14,950 nucleotides of DNA from Bacillota bacterium (GTDB lineage: Bacteria; Eremiobacterota; SpSt-956; JAKJGF01), in contig JAKPQU010000274.1 in assembly GCA_029555925.1 (NCBI GenBank), positions 1 through 14,950 of the forward strand, in the 5' to 3' direction. A program made the position numbers and the translations under genes. Shown one piece after another: positions 1-6,270 of the stretch. The stretch's first letter is position 1, and the number at the start of each line of letters is the position of its first letter. Below the pieces are notes generated by a model. The model searched no databases. It had not been told where the DNA came from and was given only the letters and a program-made list of their open reading frames with translations.

Positions 1-140
1 TTATAGTGTATTTCATAACTTATTAGGATTTAAGTCGTCGTGACGCGTAACGCGTGACGGGTTTAATCCCTGCGCATCACGCATTACGCTTTACGCATTA
101 CGAGGTCATTATTTATGGATAGTTATGAAACTAACTATAA
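1..140. repeat. imperfect palindromic repeat element with terminal inverted repeats
   Basis: Bases 1-20 match the reverse complement of 121-140 at 17 of 20 positions. The mirror relation continues inward without gaps: 45-50 pairs with 91-96, and 38-41 with 100-103. The whole segment is therefore one imperfect palindrome centred near 70/71. Its core is rich in acgcgtaacgcgtgac-like words and their complements (41-60 and 74-102). A second pairing register, 45-58 with 76-89, matches at 12 of 14 positions. An inner dyad (ATAGTTA 119-125, TAACTAT 132-138) lies in the right arm. No ORF is inside. It looks like a small non-coding mobile or extragenic palindromic repeat. The true left end may lie outside the window. 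Confidence 0.6.
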
Positions 141-174
141 ACGCGTTTAATTTTGTTTTAAAAAATTTTTATGT

Positions 175-200
175 AAAAAGATACCACTTTTATCTTTTTT
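175..200. terminator. AT-rich hairpin with U-run, probable intrinsic terminator
   Basis: AAAAAGATA (175-183) pairs perfectly with TATCTTTTT (191-199) around the seven-base loop CCACTTT, and the T run continues to 200. The A tract on the other side means it could act on both strands. It sits ahead of the structural operon and would stop transcription arriving from the left. The stem is weak in G/C, so strength is uncertain. Confidence 0.45.
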
Positions 201-206
201 ATTTCT

Positions 207-229
207 AGAGCGTTTTAGAGGCTCTTTTG
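207..229 (+). terminator. second short terminator-like hairpin
   Basis: AGAGC (207-211) pairs with GCTCT (221-225) across a nine-base loop and is followed by a run of Ts. Its position right after the 175-200 hairpin suggests a tandem terminator. The five-pair stem is short, so this is a weak call on its own. Confidence 0.35.
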
Positions 230-270
230 TATTTTAGATTCAGTTAAATCCATCTTACTTTGTTTATATA

Positions 271-353
271 CCTTAATCTATTAAGATTTTTTATTAAAAA
301 TCCTTAATGGATTTATTAAGAAAAAAGAGATAAATTGAATTTAATTCAATTTA
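271..353. promoter_or_regulatory. cluster of dyads ahead of the structural operon
   Basis: Three inverted repeats are packed into about 80 bases. CTTAAT/ATTAAG lies at 272-277/280-285. AAATCC/GGATTT lies at 298-303/309-314 with loop TTAAT. TAAATTGAATT/AATTCAATTTA lies at 331-341/343-353, is perfect over 11 bases and has one central base. The word CCTTAAT followed by ATTAAG occurs twice (271-285 and 302-320). The 23-base palindrome ends 33 bases before the first start codon, a suitable place for an operator or activator site of a late promoter. I see no convincing -35/-10 pair, so the promoter itself is inferred. Confidence 0.35.
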
Positions 354-386
354 CTGACTGACATTATTAACAAGGAGAATTGCGTT

Positions 387-638
387 ATGGATAAATCTCT
401 TAAAATTCACGACTGGAATGCTTCCCTGGTAGAAGACGAAGCCGGTAACAATAAAGGGACGGTTGAGGTAAGTTTTAAGCTTGACGGCATAAAAAAACCC
501 GGAACTTTTGTTTCGGTTTTTCAATCAGGAAAGGCTATAGTGGAATCTCTCCAGGGCGGAGAGGGATTTACTGATTATATGGTGCCGCTAATGAATATAG
601 TATTTACCGTAGTAAATGCTCTTAAGAAATCAAAATAG
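387..638 (+). CDS. small protein of unknown function, first gene of the structural operon
   Basis: This gene encodes 83 residues that I do not recognise. The start is well supported: AAGGAG at 372-377 lies nine bases before the ATG. The protein has no cysteine and no signal peptide. A short hydrophobic stretch near the C-terminus (about residues 65-79, VPLMNIVFTVVNALK) could be an amphipathic or membrane-seeking helix. The N-terminal half looks beta-rich, with a Lys/Asp/Glu pattern. It is followed after 10 bases by the protease gene, whose AGGAG overlaps this gene's stop codon, so the two are translationally linked. Position suggests a minor head or neck protein, but nothing in the sequence proves it. 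Confidence 0.7.
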   Translation: MDKSLKIHDWNASLVEDEAGNNKGTVEVSFKLDGIKKPGTFVSVFQSGKAIVESLQGGEGFTDYMVPLMNIVFTVVNALKKSK

Positions 639-648
639 GAGAAAGACT

Positions 649-1701
649 ATGCCAGGGTTTAATGACTGGATAGAAATTTTTGAAGGTGGATACCAGACCG
701 ACAACGCAGGAAGGGGTAAATATTATTCAGATCAAGATCTGGATCGAATGGTAAATAGTTACAATCCGCAAAAAGACGAAATCCCTATAGTTATCGGTCA
801 TCCCGATTATGAACCTCAAAAGAAATACCCTGAAGAAGGAAAGCCTGCTTTCGGCTGGGTGGAGAAACTAAAGCGGGAAGGGAAAAAAATCCTTGCTAAG
901 TTCACACAGGTACCGGAGGAGTTTGAAAAGGTAGTGAGGCAGGGGTTCTGGAAAAAAAGGTCTATCTCTCTTAGACCTGATGGAACAATAAAACATGTCG
1001 GGTTTCTTGGCGCGAGTCACCCCGCTATAAAGGGGCTCGCGGATATTAAATTTAACGAAAAAGAAAATGATTTAATTTATTATTTTAGTGAAAATGGAGG
1101 TAATGATATGGCTGTAAATGTAGAAGTGGATCCAAAAGAAAAAGAGATCCAGGATCTGAAAAACACACTGGCCGGATTGATGGAGCAGCAGAAAGAAAAA
1201 GATAAGGAAATACAGGAACTTAAGACTCAGGCTGTTTCTTCTGAATTTGCCGAAAAATCCCGCCAGAGAGAAGAGGAACTGGCAAACCTTAAGGCAGAAG
1301 TCGAAAGGCTTAATAAAGAAAAAAGACAGAAAGAATACTCCGACTTCTGTGAGCATGATCTTGGCAATCAACTTGTTCCCGCCGACCGTTCTTTCGTAGT
1401 AGACCTTTTTGATATATGTCACGAAAAAGGAGATTATAATTTCTCGGAAGGCGGTAAAGGAAATGCTGTCGAGAGGTGCAAGGATTTCTTAAAAAGGAAT
1501 TTAAAAGAGCATAAACTTTTCAGTGAAGTGGCAACTAAAGACAGGGTGGTAACTTCCGGTAAGCAGACAAAGACTTCAAGGTATTCAAATTACAGTAATG
1601 TAAATCAGGAACAGCTTGAGCTTCACGAAAAAGCTAGAGAGTATGCCGAAAAAAACAACGTAAGCTACGAGATAGCTGTCGAGAAAGTGAGGAATAAATA
1701 A
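649..1701 (+). CDS. Mu gpI-like phage prohead protease with C-terminal scaffold domain
   Basis: This 350-residue protein should cleave scaffold and capsid proteins during prohead maturation. Residues about 5-132 match the Mu-like prophage I protease pattern: W-I-E-I-F near the N-terminus, IGHPD at 49-53, FGWV at 68-71, RSIS at 104-107 and ASHPAIKGL at 122-130. Candidate catalytic residues are His51 and Ser105, by analogy only. Residues about 162-230 are a long charged coiled coil typical of a scaffold, followed by a polar tail to 350. ATG 649 is chosen over an in-frame ATG at 616, because AGGAG (637-641) is seven bases upstream and 616 would lie inside the previous gene. The stop overlaps the capsid start (TAATG). 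An internal start at 1108 makes the scaffold alone. Confidence 0.88.
   Translation: MPGFNDWIEIFEGGYQTDNAGRGKYYSDQDLDRMVNSYNPQKDEIPIVIGHPDYEPQKKYPEEGKPAFGWVEKLKREGKKILAKFTQVPEEFEKVVRQGFWKKRSISLRPDGTIKHVGFLGASHPAIKGLADIKFNEKENDLIYYFSENGGNDMAVNVEVDPKEKEIQDLKNTLAGLMEQQKEKDKEIQELKTQAVSSEFAEKSRQREEELANLKAEVERLNKEKRQKEYSDFCEHDLGNQLVPADRSFVVDLFDICHEKGDYNFSEGGKGNAVERCKDFLKRNLKEHKLFSEVATKDRVVTSGKQTKTSRYSNYSNVNQEQLELHEKAREYAEKNNVSYEIAVEKVRNK
1096..1110 (+). promoter_or_regulatory. internal ribosome binding site and start for nested scaffold
   Basis: GGAGG (1096-1100) is followed by a seven-base spacer and then an in-frame ATG at 1108. This is as good as any gene-initiating site in the window, yet it lies inside the protease gene, exactly between the protease domain and the coiled coil. 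Confidence 0.7.
1108..1701 (+). CDS. nested in-frame scaffold protein (gpZ/Nu3-like)
   Basis: Starting at the internal ATG, the product is 197 residues and identical to residues 154-350 of the protease polypeptide. It begins just after the end of the protease domain and carries the whole coiled coil (roughly its residues 9-77) plus the polar C-terminus. In Mu and lambda, head scaffolds (gpZ, Nu3) are made from internal starts within the protease gene, and this arrangement has the same geometry. Its role would be to nucleate capsid assembly and then be digested by the protease. The GGAGG site is seen directly; that it is used is inferred. Confidence 0.68.
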   Translation: MAVNVEVDPKEKEIQDLKNTLAGLMEQQKEKDKEIQELKTQAVSSEFAEKSRQREEELANLKAEVERLNKEKRQKEYSDFCEHDLGNQLVPADRSFVVDLFDICHEKGDYNFSEGGKGNAVERCKDFLKRNLKEHKLFSEVATKDRVVTSGKQTKTSRYSNYSNVNQEQLELHEKAREYAEKNNVSYEIAVEKVRNK

Positions 1702-2666
1702 TGGGAAGGTTAGATGAAGTAAGGGGTGAGATACTCCCCGTTATAAACGAACTGGCATGGGGTTACAGGGTTCCCGGTATGGTGGGCACTTATCTTTTCC
1801 CTGTAAGGAAAGTCCCCAAAATGAAAACCAAAATACCGAAATTCGGTAAAGAACATTTTAAGCTTTTTAAGACCTTAAGGGGGCTTGGTGCAAAATCAAA
1901 TAGGCTTCCAGTTGACTCAAAGAGCACCATCACTCTTGCCACCGAAGAGCATGACGCCGAATATCCGATAGATTACCTGGAAGGCCAGGAAGCTCCCGAT
2001 GAATTAAGCTTGAGAAAACATGCTGCATTTAGAGCTAAAACAGCAGTCGCGCTGGAGATGGAAGCCGAGATAGCCGAAAAAGCCCAAAACTTGAATAATT
2101 ATCTGGAAGGACATAAGAGAACGCTTACTCTGGAATACAAATGGAGTGATTACGAACACTCAGACCCGGAAGCAGATATTGAAGCTGCAAGGGATGCCGT
2201 GGCGGATGCCATCGGGGAAGAAATAAATACAATGGTAATGGATAGATCTACGTATAAAGTATTAAGGAAGCATCCTGTAATAAAGGCAGAATTAAGCGAC
2301 TCGGAAAGAAAAATAATCACCATAGATATGTTAAAAGAAATACTCGAAATCCCAAATATTTATGTTGGAAGAAGCTATTATATCCCGGATGCCGGCAATG
2401 AAAATTCTTCCTTTACAAGACTCTGGCAGGATTGCTGTATTTTTGCTTACGTTCCTGAACATCCCGCAGATATAACTATAGATTCGATAGAAGACATAGG
2501 GGTGCCCGCATGGGGTTATACGGTTCAGAGGCAGGGATATCCTATGACTTTCGAATATGCGGAGGGCGCTAAATTGACATTGGTCAATTATACAGATAAC
2601 TACCAGGTTAATATCGTAGGCCAGGGGGCAGCTTATATACTAAAAGGTACCGGGATAGCCGCGTAA
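1701..2666 (+). CDS. major capsid protein, presumed HK97 fold
   Basis: This 321-residue protein follows the protease/scaffold gene directly, with a TAATG overlap at 1701 and a GAGG site at 1689-1692. The size and order match capsid proteins of phages with a Mu I-type protease. Internal pattern supports this. Residues about 26-50 resemble the VPGMVGTYLFPVRKVPK entry segment. A Glu-rich helix with YPIDYLEGQEAP follows near 88-99. Later, VMDRSTYKVLRKHP and an ITIDMLKEIL helix precede VGRSYY, as in capsid subunits with a P-domain spine helix. It should form the icosahedral shell. The fold is inferred from context and pattern, and I did not compare structures. Confidence 0.85.
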   Translation: MGRLDEVRGEILPVINELAWGYRVPGMVGTYLFPVRKVPKMKTKIPKFGKEHFKLFKTLRGLGAKSNRLPVDSKSTITLATEEHDAEYPIDYLEGQEAPDELSLRKHAAFRAKTAVALEMEAEIAEKAQNLNNYLEGHKRTLTLEYKWSDYEHSDPEADIEAARDAVADAIGEEINTMVMDRSTYKVLRKHPVIKAELSDSERKIITIDMLKEILEIPNIYVGRSYYIPDAGNENSSFTRLWQDCCIFAYVPEHPADITIDSIEDIGVPAWGYTVQRQGYPMTFEYAEGAKLTLVNYTDNYQVNIVGQGAAYILKGTGIAA

Positions 2667-2683
2667 GAAGAGGAGGTTTACAT

Positions 2684-3067
2684 ATGATACCCACATATCA
2701 GCCCGGTGTAGTAGGCACTATAAAAGCAACAAACAATCTAATTAACTTCCGTTTCGTTGGCTACGACGGAGCGCACTGCGGTGCAGGTAAAAAAGCCACT
2801 GGCGTTACAGAGAGAAACTACGATAACGGGGAAGTTGCCGGTGTGGTTAAAACCGGAACTGTTATTGTAGAGGTAGGAGGAACTATTTCAGAAGCAGGCG
2901 TTCCTCTTGCATCTGATTCAGACGGGAAAGCAGTTGAGGCGAATACTCCCGAAGGCACTACAAATATAACAGGCGATGATCTTATAGCTATTAACGGTTA
3001 CTCTGCCGGAGACCCAAATGATTATCCAGTAACTTCAGGATATGTTCTTGTAGACTTAAAGGGATGA
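2684..3067 (+). CDS. DUF2190-like capsid decoration (cement) protein
   Basis: The product is 127 residues, Gly/Val/Thr-rich and beta-strand-like throughout. It has the repeating G-V-x-V pattern of DUF2190/capsid cement proteins: VTG-type turn near residue 40, GTVIVEVGGTISEAG at about 58-72, then SDGKAVE. Such proteins bind the outside of the expanded shell and stabilise it, and usually sit right after the capsid gene, as here. AGGAGG at 2671-2676 is seven bases before the ATG, the best site in the head cluster, in keeping with a protein made in high copy number. It could also be a head fibre base, so the family call is by pattern. Confidence 0.65.
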   Translation: MIPTYQPGVVGTIKATNNLINFRFVGYDGAHCGAGKKATGVTERNYDNGEVAGVVKTGTVIVEVGGTISEAGVPLASDSDGKAVEANTPEGTTNITGDDLIAINGYSAGDPNDYPVTSGYVLVDLKG

Positions 3068-3071
3068 TATT

Positions 3072-3518
3072 ATGCCTTACTGCACATTAGACGATTTAAT
3101 TGAAGTTATACCAGAAGAAAGAATCATAGAAATGTCTGATGATAGTGAGATTCCTACTTCTATTAATAATGACAATGTTGATGAGGCAATAGCTAAAGCA
3201 GATGGCGATATAGACGGTTATATAGGAGGGAGGTATTCCCTCCCTCTTACAACCGTCCCACAGAAGATAAAAGATATATCCGTGGATCTTTCAATTTATT
3301 ATCTCTGGACACGAAGACCGGAACGAAAAGTTCCAGAGGAGATAAGAGCAAAATACAATGACGGAATAAAGAAGTTAAAAGATATTCAGGACGGAAAATT
3401 CCTTCTCGGCATAGCTCAGATGGGTTCTTCCGGTTCAGGCATTACAGGCAGTGACGTAAGAACAAACAAGACTTCTGCTGACAAAAAATTTACAAAAGAC
3501 CTTTTAAGCAGGTTTTAA
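3072..3518 (+). CDS. Mu gp36-like (DUF1320) head-tail connector protein
   Basis: This 148-residue protein has the hallmarks of the DUF1320/gp36 family. It opens with YCTLDDLIEVIPEE, has a helix containing VDEAIAKADGDIDGYIGGRYSLPL at about residues 36-59, and ends with a variable polar tail. The D-GYIGGRY-LPL core is the most conserved part of the family. These proteins are thought to join the portal vertex to the tail as adaptors. It starts four bases after the preceding stop with only a weak GGGATG-like site, so coupling to upstream translation is likely. The next gene is the gp37-like partner, as in Mu. Confidence 0.83.
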   Translation: MPYCTLDDLIEVIPEERIIEMSDDSEIPTSINNDNVDEAIAKADGDIDGYIGGRYSLPLTTVPQKIKDISVDLSIYYLWTRRPERKVPEEIRAKYNDGIKKLKDIQDGKFLLGIAQMGSSGSGITGSDVRTNKTSADKKFTKDLLSRF

Positions 3519-3540
3519 ATGGTCTTTAAAGGGCATTTAA

Positions 3541-3963
3541 ATGGACATTAAAGATATAGAGCAGGCAATTGTAGACAGATTGAAAGAAAAGATTAATACC
3601 TTGAAGATAGAAGGATTTCCTGAAAAGCCTGAAGAGTATGTCCTTACTCATTCCAGAGGGGTTATACTGGTTCAATTTTTTGGTTCTGATTTCTCTAACC
3701 CTATAACTCCCGATGATATCATTCAGATAGAAGAACTGGAATTTGCTATGTGTATATCGGTCAAGGGGTTACGAACACATACCGGAGCTTACGGCTATAT
3801 TGAACTGGTAAGGAAAGCCCTGACAGGTTTTATTATAACTGGATGTAAGCCGATGAGGCCGAGAAAGATAAAATTTGGCGGAGAAGATGGCGGTATTTGG
3901 ACATACATATTTGTTTTTGCGTTAAAAAGAAAGGTGACCCCCGATTATGAAGACGAAGAATGA
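3541..3963 (+). CDS. Mu gp37-like (DUF1834) neck/tail-completion protein
   Basis: The product is 140 residues with an N-terminal helix (IEQAIVDRLKEKI), central beta strands (GVILVQFFGSDF, LEFAMCISVKG) and the AYGYIELVRKALTGF helix near residues 82-96. This layout is typical of DUF1834 proteins, which follow gp36 in Mu-like phages and probably act at the head-tail joint or tail terminus. AAAGGG (3528-3533) is seven bases before the ATG. Its last 17 bases overlap the start of a truncated glycosyltransferase reading frame at 3947, and normal gp37-to-tail order is interrupted right here. Confidence 0.78.
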   Translation: MDIKDIEQAIVDRLKEKINTLKIEGFPEKPEEYVLTHSRGVILVQFFGSDFSNPITPDDIIQIEELEFAMCISVKGLRTHTGAYGYIELVRKALTGFIITGCKPMRPRKIKFGGEDGGIWTYIFVFALKRKVTPDYEDEE

Positions 3964-4105
3964 ATTGAATTATGAAGCAAGTGTAATAGTCGTAACCAGA
4001 AACAGACCTGAACTTCTAAAAAATTGCCTTGCTTCCATAGAAAAATATTCAAAAGATGTCCGTTATGAACTTATTGAGGAACTTATAAGAAAAATCAATA
4101 TGTAA
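3947..4105 (+). pseudogene. truncated GT2-type glycosyltransferase, N-terminal fragment
   Basis: This 52-codon frame is not an independent domain but the beginning of a family 2 glycosyltransferase. Residues 10-42 contain EASVIVVTRNRPELLKNCL and SIEKYSKDVRYELI, the classic first beta strand and helix of the nucleotide-sugar fold. The VDNGS-type strand and the DxD motif that should follow are missing, and the frame closes after EELIRKINM. An AAGGTG site lies about ten bases upstream of the ATG, inside the gp37-like gene. At the break there is an 8-base direct repeat, GAACTTAT at 4067-4074 and 4079-4086. Another frame just after it (4075-4120) reads GTYKKNQYVKEYWI then stop, which could be a leftover C-terminus. 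An internal deletion is the likely cause. Confidence 0.6.
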
Positions 4106-4201
4106 AAGAATACTGGATATAGCTATGGACAAGATAATAGATAGAATTTTAGATGTAATAATAGATGCCGCGCATAATTACCTTTTTGGAGAATGATAGA
4201 A
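4106..4201 (+). other. inter-gene remnant with a 23-codon frame
   Basis: Between the broken and intact glycosyltransferase genes, the only open frame with an ATG is 4125-4196 (starting MDKIIDRILDVIIDAAH). It lacks a clear ribosome binding site. Its TGA overlaps an ATG at 4193. It is probably debris of the decayed gene, though a tiny amphipathic leader peptide cannot be excluded. Confidence 0.3.
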
Positions 4202-4915
4202 ATGAAGAATATTTTAATAGCATCTCCTATAAGAAACCGATCATGGATATTATCCGAATATCTTTATTTTCTTTCCAGACTGGACTATCCGAAGAAAAAT
4301 CTCTCGTTTCATTTTATATTAAATGACAGCTTGGATAGCAGCGCGGAGATACTTGCAGACTGGAAAGCTGCCCATGAAAAAGAATACAGATATATAAGAA
4401 TTTCAGAGGTAAACTTTGATTACCCTCATGACTGGGGAGAAGACAGGGTTGTTACCGCTGAGGCAATGTTAAATAGGAAGAATAAAACATATAAATCTTT
4501 ATCCGTATTAAGGAACCTTATTTTAGACCTTGCCTGGCTTGATATGGATGTGGATTATCTTTTTTCTGTCGATAGTGATATCCTGGTTAATCCTGACATT
4601 CTTAATAAATTACTCGCTACAAATAAAGATATAGTGGCAGGTCTGATTGGTAATGGTAATTTTAATTATAATTTTATGCCTCTTGCTGGCCATAGAAATA
4701 TCCTCCCTCTCGAAAAATTGTTTGAAGTTACCACAACAGGCGCAGTAATGCTTATCTCAAGGAAAGTTTTTGAAAATAAATTAATAAGATATTCCCCGGA
4801 AAAAACCGGAGAAGATGAAGGATTTTGCATGAGTGCAAGGACTCATGGGTTTAAATCCTATGTATTACAGGAATTACAGAAACATATTATGAAAAGGAGT
4901 GAATTTAATGATTAA
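4202..4915 (+). CDS. phage-encoded glycosyltransferase (GT-A type, DxD)
   Basis: The 237-residue protein shows a complete GT-A type layout. ILIASPIRNRSWIL at residues 4-17 is the first strand and loop. FHFILNDSLDSS at 36-47 is the second strand with an acidic turn. FSVDSDILV at 121-129 holds the DxD motif (Asp124, Asp126) that binds metal and nucleotide sugar. TTTGAVMLISRKVFE at 177-191 and GEDEGFC at 203-209 match the acceptor side and the probable catalytic acid region. It resembles GT2/Anp1-like enzymes. ATG 4202 is preferred to 4193, because GGAG (4188-4191) is ten bases from the former and one from the latter. No signal peptide or membrane segment is present, so it acts in the cytoplasm. 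Target and sugar are unknown; a virion protein is the natural guess from its place in the operon. Confidence 0.8.
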   Translation: MKNILIASPIRNRSWILSEYLYFLSRLDYPKKNLSFHFILNDSLDSSAEILADWKAAHEKEYRYIRISEVNFDYPHDWGEDRVVTAEAMLNRKNKTYKSLSVLRNLILDLAWLDMDVDYLFSVDSDILVNPDILNKLLATNKDIVAGLIGNGNFNYNFMPLAGHRNILPLEKLFEVTTTGAVMLISRKVFENKLIRYSPEKTGEDEGFCMSARTHGFKSYVLQELQKHIMKRSEFND

Positions 4916-5714
4916 AGCAGTGGAAGAAATACCTCTTGGCGCGGGGCAGATGATGTATGCGGAGTATGATGAAGAGAAGGCAGAAGACGGCTATAGCAAT
5001 CTTCAGACATTCGGCATGATGAAAGATGTAAAGGTTACAGTGGAACGTGAATTTGAAACAATAGAAGATGACACAGGTGGTGGCATGGCTGAAGTCAAAC
5101 GTCTGGCAAAAAGAGAAAAAGGAACAGTTGAGATGGTGCTCGGTGAAGATATACCGGAAGAAAGAATTGTGCAACTCGGAGGGGGCACTGTAGAAACTGT
5201 TGCAAAACAGGAAGGCGTATCTATAGAAAGAACTGTTACTCTTTCCGGGATAGGATGGGAAATCCTTCGTATAAGCAAAAAGGCAAACCCGGATCTTGTT
5301 TTTACGGTTCAGAGCACTGATGCTACTCCTGTTCCTTATGATGCTGACGATTACGCCCTGGGAGAACAGGAAGGTTCCTGGGCAATCAGGCGGAAAAGTG
5401 CTGGAGCTATACCCAATAGAAGTGAAGTTTCTGTCTCTACTACAGGCGTTGTTATTCCGGGGCACAGGAAATTCTCCTTCGGTGGTGTTAATACTTCGAA
5501 GAGCTGGTATTTTGAGCACTGGAAAAAGAAAGACAACGGAGATATAAATATTACAAAGCTCAAAAAAGTAGGCTCTCCAGGAAAAGCAGCATTTAATAAT
5601 CCTTCTGAAGGATGGGGTAACGATGTCCTTTCCTGCGGTCTTCAGGTTGATTTAACTCAGGAAGCAGGAAAAAGACTTATAGAAAAATGCTATGAAGATT
5701 CAACTATTGCGTAG
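4908..5714 (+). CDS. major tail tube protein
   Basis: This 268-residue protein probably polymerises into the tail tube around the tape measure. Near the N-terminus the pattern IPLGAGQMMYAEYD, LQTFGMMKDVKVTVEREFETIED and REKGTVEMVLGEDIPEERI resembles tail-tube subunits, which are beta sandwiches with a long loop. The next two genes are chaperone and tape measure, the order seen in nearly all long-tailed phages. ATG 4908 is chosen because AAGGAG (4894-4899) is eight bases upstream, whereas the in-frame GTG at 4899 lies within that site. The start overlaps the glycosyltransferase by eight bases, so the insert sits cleanly within the operon. No sheath gene precedes it. Confidence 0.75.
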   Translation: MIKAVEEIPLGAGQMMYAEYDEEKAEDGYSNLQTFGMMKDVKVTVEREFETIEDDTGGGMAEVKRLAKREKGTVEMVLGEDIPEERIVQLGGGTVETVAKQEGVSIERTVTLSGIGWEILRISKKANPDLVFTVQSTDATPVPYDADDYALGEQEGSWAIRRKSAGAIPNRSEVSVSTTGVVIPGHRKFSFGGVNTSKSWYFEHWKKKDNGDINITKLKKVGSPGKAAFNNPSEGWGNDVLSCGLQVDLTQEAGKRLIEKCYEDSTIA

Positions 5715-6255
5715 CCCTTTTCAAAGAAAAGAAGCAATTTTTAGATATGGCAACAGGGAAATATTGCTAAAGGAACTATCTGTAGCAGATTTCCTTGCTG
5801 CCGTTGAGCTATTGCTTAATGACGACATGTTGAGTTTTCTTAATTTTTTAAATATACCCAGAGAAGACATTTCACTAATTGCTTCTTCTGAAGAACTATT
5901 TAAAGAGCTTTTAAAGGGCTTTTCAATGCTTCATAAAGACGATACAGATACAGATGGAGAGGGTAAAGAACCGGGAACTATAACGATAGAAGAATTTTTC
6001 AATATAAGCACAGGGATAGCGAAAGCTTTTTCCGTCATGTATCATGTGCATCCAAATAAAGCAGGTAAAAATTACAGTCTGAGACAGATGGTTTTATGGC
6101 TTAAAGAAGACGGGAAAGGTAGGAGCCAGCCTGCGGGGCAGTCAAGAGGAGAAGGAAAGATACCATATCTTCCTGTTCCTTCGAATGCCAGGAACTTTAA
6201 AGAGTGGACAGACGGAGCCGGGAATAGATGCCGGAGATGGGAAATCGAAATCTGA
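5692..6255 (+). CDS. probable tail assembly chaperone
   Basis: The product is 187 residues and lies between tube and tape measure, the usual slot for the tail assembly chaperone (Mu gp41, lambda gpG/GT). Residues about 15-45 (IFRYGNREILLKELSVADFLAAVELLL) fit the chaperone N-terminal pattern, followed by mainly helical sequence and a basic, Pro/Gly-rich tail from about 142. Start ATG 5692 overlaps the tube gene by 23 bases with no good ribosome site, so it is probably coupled. Many such genes use a programmed frameshift. A second frame is open for 60 codons (6082-6264), but I find no canonical X-XXY-YYZ slippery site leading into it. Confidence 0.6.
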   Translation: MKIQLLRSPFQRKEAIFRYGNREILLKELSVADFLAAVELLLNDDMLSFLNFLNIPREDISLIASSEELFKELLKGFSMLHKDDTDTDGEGKEPGTITIEEFFNISTGIAKAFSVMYHVHPNKAGKNYSLRQMVLWLKEDGKGRSQPAGQSRGEGKIPYLPVPSNARNFKEWTDGAGNRCRRWEIEI

Positions 6256-6270
6256 AAGGAGGTGAAATAA

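Noticed and set aside
1..140. CRISPR-like array from the repeated acgcgtaacg words
   Set aside because: The words form one palindromic unit with no regular spacing, no unique spacers and no cas genes nearby.
1072..1422. Minus-strand frame of 116 codons, Phe/Leu-rich
   Set aside because: It is a mirror of the Lys/Glu-rich coiled coil of the protease/scaffold gene. It lacks a ribosome site and runs against the operon.
3225..3243. GGAGGGA/TCCCTCC hairpin inside the gp36-like gene
   Set aside because: It encodes the family's conserved GGRYSLPL segment, has no T run, and is more simply explained by codon content than by a terminator or regulatory fold.
4905..5519. Minus-strand frame of 204 codons opposite the tail tube gene
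   Set aside because: The plus strand has a well-supported tail tube gene here. The antisense frame has Cys/Phe/Ser-rich shadow composition and no plausible context.
6082..6264. Second open frame at the end of the chaperone gene, considered as a programmed frameshift product
   Set aside because: No canonical slippery heptamer leads into it. Codons such as CTG CGG GGC are less like the rest of the operon than the primary frame. It is possible but unsupported.
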